From contig JACTAT010000087.1 of NCBI GenBank assembly GCA_014526335.1, forward strand, positions 94,500 to 158,499: a DNA stretch of 64,000 nt. The letters are read 5' to 3'. Of the stretch, positions 41,974-54,621 are shown piece by piece. The DNA comes from Chrysaora quinquecirrha. Its lineage: Eukaryota; Cnidaria; Scyphozoa; Semaeostomeae; Pelagiidae. The translations under genes were made by a program, and so were the position numbers. Below the pieces are notes generated by a model. That model searched no databases and had not been told where the DNA came from. It saw only the letters and a program-made list of their open reading frames with translations. How positions within the stretch are numbered: the first letter of the stretch is position 1; every line of letters begins with the position of its first letter.

Positions 41974-44900
41974 CTAAAACAAAATGGAAATAGTCAAGAT
42001 CAAGCTAATAAATAAATAACAACAATTGCATATTGTACTCATGATGGACAAATTCCGAAAACTTACGCTTATTAGAAATTTTACATTTTATTTCTAGTAT
42101 GTAATTGGTTTATCCAGAGTCCAGAAAACAATGAGCTTTGGACGCTGCACCAAATGGCTTCGTTGAAATGGCTTAAAATACGAGTTTCGTAATCAACAGA
42201 GGTCATGAATATGCCCTGTCATAGGCTAATAAACCATGTCAATATTGTCTCTTTCGGGCAATACCGACAATCTTCATCCTCCGTAAGAACATCGAAAGCT
42301 CAGTTTCTTACTGACGGCTTCGGGTCAACATTTTCTGGCGTTGCCCTCAGAAACAGTTATTATAGGCTTATCATAGACCCTATAGTATTCAACGGTATAT
42401 TTCGCTGATTACAGACATCCTTCATGCTTTGGAATCAGAGCTTTGGGCGTAATCGGGCTTTGAGCAACGCAATTTAATCGAAGGTTAGATATTAATCGGA
42501 GATTAGGCATTTTAATCTAAGATTAGAACTAATGGGGATTTTGAACAACCGGGCCCAGAAAAGAATTCCAGCAAGGACATCAGTACATCAGTTGAAGGTC
42601 AAGTTTAGACGCTGGCTGTGAACGAGGCTACCATTGATGGAAACGAGTCAACGAAAAATGCCAAATTCGAAATCCCTCATATCTGCCACTAGATTCACTC
42701 CATAAGTCCCACTACTTCGCTCGATGTTGTTGTTGTTGTTTTCTACAATCGCTCAGTGTGGAGTGACAAATCAAAATAAGGGGAGCGTAAACTAGAGACT
42801 CGTGTAGTGAGTCTAATCTGCAACACCGAAATCAGTCCAATTTAGACGGAGTGTAACATTTCAAGATGGCAAAATTAGACACTAGATTATTACCTGATGG
42901 GAATGATATACGAAAAAAGAAGAATAAATCTGAAGAAGTATCTCCACCATGGCCCAGTAAAACCCTGAAAGAGAAATAAAAATCTGTTATCAGTGGTGTA
43001 ACGGAACAGCTTGGGGCATTTAGGAAAACTTTGCTCAAGGGCCCTTTCACAATCAAAATGTTTCCGAAATCTAGACAAAAATAACGAAAAATAAGCGAGA
43101 AAAATACTCTGCGCGGCTAAATTGAAGGATCTATTAAGGGAAAAACAATTTAAGATAGTAAAAAAAGAAAGAAAGAAGTTAAATTGAATGTTTATGTTCG
43201 CTTAACAGAGTCCCAGGATTCATGTAGAACAAGAAGCTCCGGGATAGAGAGAATTTCAATCGGGGTGCAACATTTAAGTCAAGTTTTAGGGATTGGAATT
43301 CACGATAAGCTGTCCGGATTGACCATAGCATTCTTGCTCAAATACGAGTAAATACGAAAAGAACGAATTCACGAGAATCCATCCTCATTTTGAGCCTCTT
43401 GCATAATCTCATTCTTTTTTGTTTTTCGATGTCAAGGTAAAAAGAATTAGAACTTGAAAAACGTTGGGGCCCCTTTTGGGCCCAAAAGGCCTGGGGTCCT
43501 TAGGAGTTGTTCTTACCCCAACCTACGTCGGTTACGCCACTGTTTGTTATTAATATCAAGGAGGCAATGTCTGGCACGGGGCAAGAAGGGCAATTCACAC
43601 CCTGCTTTTAGCTGGTACGGCAGTGATTTTAGATGTCTTGTTATCAGTAAAGCCTACAGTCCTAGACAAAACTTAAAGAGATTAGGGTTGTAATTTTGCT
43701 TTCTCGATGAAATCTTAATATTAAGACGGGAATTATAAGAAAGACACAGCAAATATAATAGCAAACAAACACACATTAGTGTAGTAGCCAAAAATATTCA
43801 ATCATGTTATTTGCAACTAGAACTGACAACCAGAAAAAAGCATAAACAAAGCAAATTTCAAAGTTTGACCGTTTGGCCAGGACTTAAGAGTATCATTGTT
43901 AATAGATCGATTAACCCAGGAGCTACTCAACTGCTTAAGAAAATTGAGCAACGGTTCCAAAGGAACATTTAACTAAGATTATAAGGGTACATTGACACCA
44001 GAAAAAGTACCGGAATGATATGAACAGGTATTACGTTTAGGTGGGAACAAGCGAAATTTAATGTTACAATGTTATATTACTGCGGAAATGCATAAAGTTA
44101 TTTTACCTTGAGTCCCATGATTGCTAGAGACAAGGCGACGGTCAAAACGAATAACAGTTTGGTAAAATTGTTTATTTCAATGTCCAACAATCCAAACTAC
44201 GAAACAAAGAAAAATAGCATCTTAACATTTACGAATTTAAAATTATCTAATGAGCACATCCTATCCAATGAGCACCCCCTGTTTTGGGCAAGTATTAAAA
44301 GGTGTGCCGACTTTGCAATGAGCCCCCAAAATATAATAAAGACAGATAGAGACCAGCAAATCATGAAAATATTAATCAGCTATCAGTATTTGAGTCTCAG
44401 CTGAAAATACTGACTGAACCAGACAAAATCCCATTAGAAGATATTGCCTCTTTGGATGTTCAGATACCGCTCCAATATTAATGCAAACCAACGAGGATTT
44501 GGATTCAGAAGAAATCAATATCATCTAAATACTATTAGGCCTATAAAAACTGTGATACGTATGGAATATAAATTTTTGTGTCAAAAATGATTGTTCATAT
44601 TTCAAAAACTGCCATATTTGTGGATTTCTACACTTTCTTAATGAGCTCCTCTCTCCAGTGAGTCCCCCTCTTTAATGAGCCCCCTATCAAGTCCCCCTCT
44701 CTGATGAGCCCCCTATCTAAGGGCAAAAGATACCCTTCTAAGCCCTCTCTCCAATGAGTCCCTCTCTCTAATGAGCCCCCTATCAAGTCCCTCTCTCTGA
44801 TGAGCCCCCTATCTAAGGGCAAAAGATGCCTTTCTAAGCCCTCTCTCCAATGAGTCCCCCTCTTTAATGAGCCCCCTATCAAGTCCCCCTCTCTGATGAG

Positions 44901-47900
44901 CCCCCTATCCAAGGGCAAAAGATGCCTTTCTTAGCCCTCTCTCCAATGAGTCCCCCTCTTTAATGAGCCCCTTATCAAGTCCCCCTCTCTGATGAGCCCC
45001 CTATCTAAGGGCAAAAGATGCCTTTCTTAGCCCTTTCTCCAATGAGTCCCCCTCTTTAATGAGCCCCCTATCAAGTCCCCTCTCTGATGAGCCCCCTATC
45101 TAAGGGCAAAAGATACCCTTCTAAGCCCTCTCTCCAATGAGTCCCTCTCTCTAATGAGCCCCCTATCAAGTCCCCCTCTCTGATGAGCCCCCTATCTAAG
45201 GGCAAAAGATGCCTTTCTAAGCCCTCTCTCCAATGAGTCCCCTCTCTAATGAGCCCCCTATCAAGTCCCCTCTCTGATGAGCCCCTTATCTGAGGGTAAA
45301 AAATTAGATAAGCACCCCCGGCCTTCATAAAGTAGAATATGGTAACAACTAAGTAAGCCTCGACCAAACCATTTCGAGAGCTTCGATAACTCAAATATTC
45401 GTTAACTCGAACCATTTACAGCTAGAGGTTCGCGTTATTAGGACAGTACTATACATGTACGTGTTTTATAGCAACTTGAAAAATTGGTCATACCTTAGAT
45501 TGTGGAACAGAAGTGTTCATGACGCTTCGTGTTTCGCTTCCAGTGTAAATCACAACACCAAGAGCGGTACCTACAAAAAAAAGCAATCTCTAAAAAAATT
45601 TCAAAGGGGGAGCTTTGTTACCATCTTGATTAAACATGCGCTACGACTATTAAGATGGGGTCTCCACTACGCAAAATTCTTCGCACAAAGGCAGAGATTT
45701 CGTCGCCGCAAATGTGTAGAACCGCATTTTCATTCGTCTGTTTCTCGCTGCGAATGTGAGTGTGTGGGATGTGACGCCCTAAAGACCAGTTGCCCCTCGG
45801 CAAATTTGAGAAGAACGGAGTTTTTTGGCAATAGTAACTACGAGCGAGAAACGTCGCAGATCAAAAGAAATAGAAGAAATTTGAAATTTCTTGATATTTT
45901 GTCGGCAAATGTGGGAAAAGCGTGCACCTGGTTGCCGACTATACAAATACACCTTTTCAACTATTAAGAGCTTCGTTTTCAAAAAATTTTAAAATTGTGT
46001 CACAGAAGCATTTCGACGTCAGATTCGAATTCAGCACCTTCGTTTTAGTGTTTGGGCAAATTTTTACGTTTCTAGTCCTTACGAGGTTGATTTTATAGCG
46101 ATTGAAAGTTAGGGCCTGTTTACATGGAGGCGGGCCAGCCCGGTTAGGCGAGCTGGCTCGGCCAAGCGAGATCTGACAGAACAATAAATTCTTTTGTTTG
46201 TGAATCTTGCGTTTACATGAACAATCACCCAGCCCGGTGAGGCGAGATCCGTGATCAAAGGACGCGGATCTCACCTGGCCGAGATCTGCGGGAACAAAAG
46301 AATCTTTTGTTTGTTCACTTTGCGTTTATATGGAGAGCAGGCCAGCCCGGTCAGGCGAGGTGAAATCCTGACAGGAAAGAATGGAAAAGTGTTAATAAGC
46401 AAGGCTAGCTCGGCTAACCGGGCTGGAAAATTTATCCATGTAAACGCTCTGAAAAAGGATCTCGCCTAACCGAGCTAGCTCGGCTAACCGGGCTGACCAG
46501 CCTCCATGTAAACAGGCCCTATGCTTCTGTTCTGTCACTATCTTTCTGCAAATATACAATAACATCTTTTGCAAAAGAATTAACATTTTATGGAAGCTGC
46601 ACTATAAAAATCTAGTCTTCGGATAAGGGATAGGAGTGGCGCCCAACTTCAAGGGTAGCACTCGTAGCAGCTATAGAAAGAGAGTGGCGTAACGCAGTTA
46701 AGACTCCCTTAGTTCAAGAACCAAGGGTCCCCGATCAAAAGTGACCACAAACAAATCACACCTTTTACCATACTGTGCTAAAGGGTTTTCCAAGGTTATC
46801 CCATAAACAGTCGTTAACCAGGGTACCGTAATCCCAGGAGACCCGAAGGCTCCTATTTCCTACAATGGCGTAACGGAGGCGCTTGGGGCCCATAGGAATT
46901 TCGTACGATGGGGGCCCTAGGGACGTCTAAGCGAGGTGAGCTCTACAGGGGAAGGGGGTCGGAGTAGTGGGAAAATTTAGATAGCATACCTTGAGAACCT
47001 TGAAAAATACGCACTAAGTGTACCCTGGTCAACGACTGTTTATGGGATAGGCTGTACATAAAGTTATTTGAATAAAATTTACTGGAATGAGAGGAAGCTT
47101 CACCTTTCCTAACTTTGTCCAATTCAGACCTTTGGAGATCCGGTGCAAGTCTGTCATGACCAAACAGCTTGTCCAACACAACACGAAAATTATAACAAGG
47201 ACTACCAATTTAACCAACGGACTGCATTAGCAACACATGGTGAAGAAACATACCATCAACCTCGTCCCCAGGCCCAAAATCGAATTTCCTCGAATCTCAA
47301 CGGTCAAATCGGTTTTGGCCCTGGTACCGGCCACAAAATCAAACAAGATGTAAATTCCGAAAGCAGATATTCTTAGAAAGGAAATGCAAAGAATTTCATT
47401 GATAACTGTAAGGCAAGATACAATATCTCATGTAGCATCATTTTTTGGTTTTTATAGATGTTTTTTACATAGTTTTCGGCCTATTTTGGTGTGAAATTTT
47501 GAAGAAACTGTGACGTCACTTAAAACTTCTAATTTTTGAACAGCCAATCAAATTGCGAATAGACAAGGCCGATACCAGGGTCGAATATGGACAGCGGAGT
47601 TTCACGTAGAGGCCTATTCACCCTGGGGACGAGGTTGACAACATAAATGTGACTAAAGCATGACTTACTCGAGTGTACGTTCCTACAAAACTGTGAATAT
47701 CTTTCTTTGGTTCTTCAGCATAAACACATGCGCTGATACGTAGGAGGTCCTTGAAAACAAAGGAATAAGACAACATCAAGCCGAGGCTACACGTGCGATT
47801 TTTCGCCTGCTCTGACGACGTGACACACCTGAAAATGTCTAGTTCTGAGAAACCCTGAGATGGTTATACGCTGCGACAAAAATATTGCGACAGAAGCTCT

Positions 47901-50900
47901 GTGTCAATCAAACTGCGCGGTAAGAAGAGTGGGACCTAGAAAGTTTCCAGGAAAACGCACGACAACAACACAATGTATTACGTCGCAAATGCAAAAAAAC
48001 GGTAAAGGTTACACGCTTTGACATTATTTGCAAACAAGTCAAAACATGTCGCGAACAGTTCAACCAAATCACAGTTCTGCGACCGTGTTTCCATGGGTCG
48101 CAGAACATTTTGTACGAAAATTTATCCCTGGCGACATGTGCGACTTTTAGTTTGTACGGTCATTCTGACTATTTTCTAAAACCGGCTGCACGCTGCGACA
48201 TCATTGGCAAACAGCTGATGACGTTTTTGAAAAAGTTCAAAAACATTTTTTTGCTTGACACATGAGAAGAATGTTGTGAACGACCAATGTTTTAAGACGT
48301 GGCCAAACGGTCAAACATTTTGCTACACAAGAAAATTTCAAATGTTTGACCAGCAACAGAGTAAATATATTCGAACTTATCAAGTTTCTGACACTTGATA
48401 GTCATCACTTATCATGACAAGCCTTTTATATTAAGTAGGGCAACGTTTCGGGAGAGATCCGTGTCCCATCATCAGGCAATGAGAAATATGGTTTCTTTCC
48501 TATTTATTGCAAAGGTCGGATTGAAAGTGACCAGCAATGCTTGATCTTTGGCCAGGGCCTTGCTGTATTAATTAGGTATTTACCGCATCATCAGGGAGTC
48601 TTTGACAGGAATCAACAGCAATACGTAATTTCCAGTCAGTTTCACCATCGAGTTGATCAGTTCTTACAAAGCAGGTGCCTAAAAACAGAATAACACAATG
48701 ATTCTTTTCTGCATACAATGAGAGCGCTTTGTAACGCAGTAGTTACCTACTTCGAAGAGAAATCGTACTAAAAAAACACATTGCTATGCAGAAATTTGCT
48801 ATACAACTCCTATGAATGCTGATGAAAAGGCGCGGATGAAAAAGAACAGTGCCTAGGGAACGGACAAACTTTTGGGGGGGGGCACCATTGTTCTTCAAAC
48901 AATAGGAAAGATAGGCATAGGCATCCATACAGCTTATACATCAAAACAATGGATCTTGTAAATATTGGAGAAACCAGCCCGACCTAGGCTGCGTTCACGA
49001 TGTGATAAATAAAATTTAGCTACTTTTTGATAAAAATTTACCAGTTTTGTCTGTAGTTCGCAGGAATATCATGTCAGCGGGAACTCTTTCATCCTAAAAA
49101 AAATAACCATCGGGCCTTAGTGACAAATCTTTTTAGCCATTCCCTTCATACCGCATGTTCTCGAATAGAAACCGCGGTTTCTGACTTTTTTCTGTGCGAT
49201 ATGTAAGAAATAACACTACCGTTAATCTAGACTTACTACACGAGTCGTAGATATCGCTATTGAATTGAATTGCTGGATGATCAAACTAACGACTCATTCC
49301 CTTTCGTGTGGCGAAAGTGAATTGAAATTTGCTGCTTCGTTTCCGTTATTCTGTTCGGCTTAAGATGTGGCGACTCCCCGACAGAAATCTCTCTCATCTC
49401 ACTTTTTGCTGTGTTTTCAACTGGACTCGACAAAGCTGAGAAGTATTTAAAATAATTCATTCCTGACTGAAGCGAACAACAACAACATCAATTCAATTCA
49501 ATGTGAGCGAAAGTTAGGGACTTGGGAAGCAAGTCTACCGTTAATCCTCGAATAAGCCCCCGCCTCCAAGTAAGGCCCTCTCGAATAATCACCACCTTAG
49601 AATTAATTTTTGCAACTAAGCTCTCCCCTCGAATAACAAATAGAACATATAGTGAACTGAACATATGCTGACACATGATATATATTCATCATAAATTCAT
49701 CATATTCATCATATTCATAAATTCATCATATTCATCAGTTCACTATATGTTCTATGCTCTGATGAAGGCTTTAAGTCGGAACACAAAGAAACACCTTGGC
49801 TGTGGAGGAGACCTGTGGCTGGAAGGACCTCGAGTTAGGCTGGCTACTTCATTGTACTGTTTAGTGCATTGGAGTAGTCTGGCTTGTTGTCCAGAAGGTC
49901 ACTCGTTCGAATCCCAGTCAAGGCAATTATAACAATTGTGGTAGCCCAATTATGATGAATATATATCATGTGTCAGCATATGTTCAGTTCAGTTGTTTGA
50001 GTTAATGTTCTTATTAGTTGAAAAAACTAAAAATCGTACCTTTTCAACAAAAATTAAATCTGATATTTCGATGTCTGAGCTTGGAACATTCTTTATTCCT
50101 GAAGAAAAGCATGAAAAACTGTCAATATGTCGTTTGACAAACACAGAAGTGAATCATCGAGCGAATTCCTGGTGCAAGCATGCGCAAAAGGCAGAGGATT
50201 GGCCACTTAGCGGGTAAGGGAATGTAAAAATACAAAACAATTCGAATTCGCCGAAAATTTGTGATTCAGTAGGACAACATTGGGTTAAAATTGAACAAAA
50301 AATGAAGATTTTTTAGCCTTTGAGTTGTGCAAAACTTCAGCATTGTGAAGAAAAGCGATATATCTTGGTACATACATAAAGGTGTTTTTGTATGACAATC
50401 CTCGGAGTATCAATGTTGGAAACAGTCCGAAAATTTACCAAGGAATAATATAAACCAAGATGCGGATCGAAATGCACCAATCAGAAAAATAGACCTGGGG
50501 TAGTATTATGGTTTGAACACTAATCAGCCCACGGGACACAGCGAGAAGACCAAATGAATTTATTGCAGAGTCCAAAAGAGAAAACGCACTCTCTGTGGAC
50601 ACCGAATCAGTATTATGGTTTTGATGTGGACAGATTGAAAAACTCCAAAACGAAACAAAGATATTGCTCTGACCATAGTCAATAGAAAAAAACACTGTTT
50701 TTTCTATTGACTATGCTCTGACAATCATTTGAAAACAATCCTCGCTGTTATGTTCTGCACAATCTGGGCTCTCAAGTAAGTGTTGTCCTACTGACAGAAT
50801 CATGCTTTTAAGGTGGGATTCTGTTTGAAACCGCGGGGTGGTTGCCCTCTTTGCCATAAATTGTGCTGACAGACTCGTCTAAAGGTATTCAAAATTGCAT

Positions 50901-53900
50901 TTTTGGATTCTTTTTCATTCCCTGATGTTATTAAAACCTTGAATTTCTTAAGATAAAAGAAATTGCAAGTACAATACATCCGTATACCTTCTTTTGTCAA
51001 TTTGCGATACTTTTTAGAGTTAGCTTCTCTGTCACGCAGAAACCTCTTGAAGTCATCAAAAGCTTCTCTGCACATTGTCACCGCCAAAACGAAACCCTGT
51101 GGGGCAAAAAAAAAACAGCATTATGAAATTTTTTAGAATGACATGTACCCGAACAGCCAAAGATGGGTTACAAATGATTCATGGACCCTGTGGTCAACTC
51201 AAGCCAAATTCAGTTTGCATGGTAGACAACAATTCCATAAAGAATTTCCCAAACCCAAAGCCCATTAATCAGGAAACTCCTTAAAGTGGATGGATATCCC
51301 TCATATACAGAAGACGTGAAAATCATGAAGCCAACATTGGTGCTCAAAGAGTTGGTGACTCATGTTTCAGTATTTTTGTTCCCCAAGCAATAGAAACAAC
51401 CGCTACAGCTACCGTAAATGCTCTAATAAACGGCCACATAATTCAGCATATATAAATATAATTCAGCTTATTACTTACCAACGGACCCCAGTATGTGTAA
51501 AGATAACCAATTTTCAATGAAGGAATGAATTGTGAAAGAGCCACGATTAGGAAATACATATTTAAAAAGACTTTGAATTGGTTGATTAGTACCTAAAATC
51601 GAAAGGGAAAATATCGTCAAAGAATCTAGGACAAATGAAACGTCAGATAGACATGTTACAACAATTTAGGATAAACGGTAAAGAAATTGTTTCAGATCAG
51701 GTCAAGTCAGGTCATTTCAGGATACATCATATCAACTCCATCAATTCCAGTTGAGTCAAGACAAGTCATTTCACAACAGTTAAAGCCAAGTCAAGACAAG
51801 TCAGATCAAGTCAAGGAATTTTAAGTCATATCAAATAATTTCAATCCAAGTTAAATCAACTGAAGTCAAGTTGAGTTCTCTGAAGTCAAGTGGAATTGAG
51901 TACAGATGAGTTAAGTCAAGTCAAGTCAAGTCAAGCCAAGTAAAGACAACTCAAGTCAAGTCAAGCCAGGTCAAGTCAAGTCAAGTCAAGTCAAGTCAAG
52001 TCCAGTCAAGTCAATTCAAGTCAAGTCAATTCAAGTCAAGCTAAGTCAAGTCAAGTCAAGCCAAGTCAAGTTGAGAGTCAAGTCAAGTCAAGTCAAGTCA
52101 AGTCAAGTCAAGTCAAGACAAATCAAGTCAAGTCAAGTCATGTCAATTCAAGTCAAGCTAAGTCAAGTCAAGTCAAGTCAAGTCAAGAGTCAAATCAAGT
52201 CAAGTCAAGTCAAGTCAAGTTGAGAGTCAAATCAAGTCAAGTCAAGTCAAGTCAAGTCATGTCGCTTCAAATGAAGTCAGGTCAAGGCAAGTCAAGGCAT
52301 TCAAGCCATATCAAGCTGAGCAAGTATCATGCAAGCCAAATCCTCTCAATCCAAGTTAGATCAAGCCATAGCAAGCCGATTCATGCTAAACCGAGCAACG
52401 GAAAGTCAAGTCAAGCTATGCCAATTTAAGTGAAATCGAGTGAAGTCAGGTTGAGTCATGTAAGTTGGATTGATTCGAGTTGCGCTGAGTTTATTAATGT
52501 TGAATAAGGAAATTTACATAAATTCATGTTAAGCAATACCAAATCATCTCAAATATTTGCGAAGTCTCTTACCAATGGGATGAATGTGAACACACTGTAT
52601 TTTTGATTCCTTACAACATTCTTTGGAAATTTCTGTGTGCTCTGGAAAAAAGAGAGATAACATTGAGAAAAAAGTCCAAAATAAATACAAGGGGATATCT
52701 CCAAAACATGGAATGGAAGAAAGAAAGAGCAAGGAGGTCAGTTTTGCCCTTCTACTGTTCCTGTCCTCTGGCACTCAAGCAGTTATACAACATCATCATT
52801 TACATCATCATACCTTTCTTCCTATGAAAACTTTTCTTGGCTGATAATCTGGTTTTCTTCTAAACAGGTTTAAGAATGATTGGCAGCATCTGAGGGGGTT
52901 GAGACAATAAATATCACTATAAAAACAAACAAAAAACAAAGAAAACATTCTTGGAGGATGGGTACCTAAAGGATAAAATAAATGCTTTTATAGTAGCATC
53001 TTGAAACATCCGGCAAGTCAAAATCTCAAACTGTGCACAATCTCTTTGTATTCCCTAATTCCCTCAAGTTTTGTTGGGTAAAAAGTCGAAAGCTTTTCAC
53101 AGGACTTTAGTCTAAATAAAAGGTAACAGGTCAAAATGTCAGTAAAGTTACCACAGATGTTGTGAATTTGCAAAGATGACGGGCCATACTTAACTGAATA
53201 AGCAAACTCTATCAACGTGATGAACAAGGGTTACTAGGCAGCAAATGGTTGTAAACAAATTGTCAAAATGCCTGGGAAAGCTTCTATGAGATTTTCATGA
53301 AGAGAATTTCGTTAATCTAGATTAGAATTTCATTAGTCTTGTGGTGAGTAGGCAATGTGGCAAGCCAGTTTGCGGAGTGTGGCAGGTACAGTACATGCAC
53401 GCTATAAACAATAGCACAATAGAAAAGAACAATGGATATGTGCTTCTGCAGGGGCCTGGTTGGAAACTTTACTATGCTGTACCCACTAAAGAACTTCAAT
53501 GTGCAATTTTGGCTACAACAATAGAAAACAATAGTCCTTTTTGTTTAGAAAACAATAGCCTCCCTTGGACAGGGTGCAAAGATTCCAGTCAGCTACACAG
53601 CTGGTTTGCAGAGTATGGCTTTTTCAATCGAGATCTCGGGTGTGCAAGACCCCCTTTCTATTGTTCTATCCCATTGTTAGCCTATTGTTCTAATGAAAAA
53701 CTCGGGTGTGCCCAACGCTGCAGAGCAGACTGGCTGCACAGGCGAGATCTTGTTGAGAGCTGCCACATTCTACAGACTGGGTTGCCAGCTAAGACGAAAC
53801 CAAATAAAACATGCCTGGAACAGCCTTCTTTCCATCCCCCACAGAAAAACCACCAACATCTGCTGCATAACCCTTTCTTTCTCCTTGACTTTTCATTACT

Positions 53901-54143
53901 CTGTAGACCATAACTTTGCCTGTTTCCTTCTGATAAATAGTCTTCCTCGTCAAAACTACTAGCCCCTCCAATCAAAGGAACATTTGCACCACTCATGGCT
54001 TCAAAATTAGATTCACTGTCTATTGGTGTAAGTAGAGGTTCTTCAGAAGTTGGGGTCTTGATTGAAAATCTGAATTTTGATTGATTGTTCTCAGTAACCA
54101 AACTTCCAGGGAACTGTGGAAGACGAACGTAGCCTTTTTTCAT
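41808..54143 (-). CDS. ATP9B: Class-2 P4-ATPase (ATP9A/ATP9B-like), 5' half, exons 1-13
   Basis: P4-ATPases of this class are multi-pass Golgi/endosomal membrane proteins related to lipid flippases. Exons read on the minus strand: 54143-53815 (start ATG), 52889-52814, 52641-52573, 51592-51479, 51096-50988, 50098-50040, 49093-49042, 48678-48584, 47749-47669, 45570-45494, 44196-44107, 42964-42894 and 41973-41808. All have AG acceptors and GT donors except the first donor, which is GC. Phases join without stops, apart from one exon expected between 47669 and 45570 that I could not find. Visible landmarks are the acidic N-terminal tail, a Cys-rich segment, the membrane segment [14 protein letters not shown], the actuator motif [11 protein letters not shown], and the phosphorylation motif [10 protein letters not shown] in the last exon listed. 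ATP9A versus ATP9B is not separable in an invertebrate; the long N-terminus favours the ATP9B form. The gene continues leftward across the gaps. Confidence 0.93.
44636..45305. repeat. 96-bp minisatellite, about seven units
   Basis: GGGCAAAAGAT recurs at 44721, 44817, 44913, 45009, 45104 and 45200, a spacing of 96 (once 95). Units are made of smaller CTCTCTCCAATGAGTCCCCC / CTAATGAGCCCCCTATC blocks. The array lies in an ATPase intron. A short precursor-like stretch, TCCAATGAGCACCCCCTG, occurs at about 44265-44282. Confidence 0.95.
46110..46521. mobile_element. TA-flanked MITE with GGGCCTGTTTACATGGAG ends
   Basis: The left end GGGCCTGTTTACATGGAGGC and inverted right end CCTCCATGTAAACAGGCCC are flanked by TA. 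The interior repeats CAGCCCGGT(T/G)AGGCGAG in both orientations, with several GATCTC(A/G)CCTGGCCGAG-type palindromes. Shorter GTTTACATG motifs recur at 57780-57945. Confidence 0.75.
46793..47055. mobile_element. Probable MITE with ATCCCATAAACAGTCGTTAA ends
   Basis: CCCATAAACAGTCGTTAACC at about 46800 recurs inverted as GTCAACGACTGTTTATGGGA at about 47028. The flanking duplication is not resolved. Confidence 0.5.
48584..48678 (-). CDS. ATP9B: P4-ATPase actuator-domain exon (DGET)
   Basis: The 95-bp exon begins with two bases completing Gly and encodes [20 protein letters not shown], then [14 protein letters not shown] is the P4-family form of the actuator dephosphorylation loop (TGES in other P-type ATPases). 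Acceptor TTTTTAG and donor GCG|gtaaat are both clear. Confidence 0.94.
49657..49987. mobile_element. Perfect 37-bp inverted repeats enclosing a tRNA-like sequence
   Basis: 49657-49693 (CTGAACATATGCTGACACAT...) is exactly inverted at 49951-49987. Inside the left part is a second palindrome, AGAACATATAGTGAACTGA (about 49643) against TCAGTTCACTATATGTTCT (about 49736), around ATTCATCAT repeats. The core 49862-49928 has a tRNA-like B box, GTTCGAATCCC (49905-49915). A standard cloverleaf is not complete, so I do not call a tRNA gene. Confidence 0.6.
51690..52440. repeat. (TCAAG)n pentanucleotide tract, about 750 bp
   Basis: Dense TCAAG/GTCAA repeats with interspersed GTTGAG, CTAAG and TCAATTCAAG variants, decaying toward both ends. 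It lies in the ATPase intron between exons 52573 and 51592. ORFs across it are repeat artefacts. Confidence 0.95.
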
Positions 54144-54621
54144 TCTCCATACATAGCACTGTCGCGGCTGATTCTAAATTAGAGAGCTAGGAAGATACTA
54201 AGATTCCTGACAATGACTCTCCCAATTTTTAGGCCGCCTGAGAAAGTGAAAACTCAGTCAGTTTATTAGGCACTTTTTGAGTGATATAAACATCCGATAA
54301 ATTTAGCTATCTAAAGTCACTCTGTAACTTCGAAGCTTTTCGCGGATTTCTGTGCTATCAGTGATGAAGATAGATGATTATTCCGTTATATAATACCAAC
54401 ATTCTGTCAGCAATGCGGCAGCTGCTTCACTCCTGTCTGTCCGCCATTTTGAATTGTGCACTTGTCTCCAAAGGCGGTGGTCTGATGAAATTGGACAAAA
54501 ATGCGGACCAGAAAAGGCCGATCTTGTTCCGCACAAAAAGGCTCCTCCCCAGCGCGAAATTGAGGCTGACATAGAAAAACGAGAAAAAGGATTGGTTTTT
54601 CTTTCAGGAAGAAAAGAGAAA
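54144..54621. promoter_or_regulatory. Head-to-head promoter region of the ATPase gene and PDCD5
   Basis: The 478 bp between the two divergent start codons must hold both 5' UTRs and promoters, if neither gene has an upstream noncoding exon. A YY1-type motif, CCGCCATTTT, is at 54441-54450. No TATA box at an expected place is obvious. This is a typical housekeeping bidirectional arrangement. Confidence 0.6.

Noticed and set aside
44628..45415. ORFs with 32-residue repeats
   Set aside because: Minisatellite translation with a period divisible by three. No start context or splice structure, and it is inside an ATPase intron.
46943..47217. Minus-strand ORF with [20 protein letters not shown]
   Set aside because: It looks protein-like but does not match the missing ATPase exon, has no convincing splice sites and overlaps a MITE end.
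49862..49928. Functional tRNA gene
   Set aside because: A B box is present but the acceptor and anticodon stems could not be folded convincingly. It is embedded in an inverted-repeat element.
52544..52844. ORFs in several frames around 52544-52844
   Set aside because: They are shadows of ATPase exons 2 and 3 (52889-52814 and 52641-52573) read in wrong frames or through introns.
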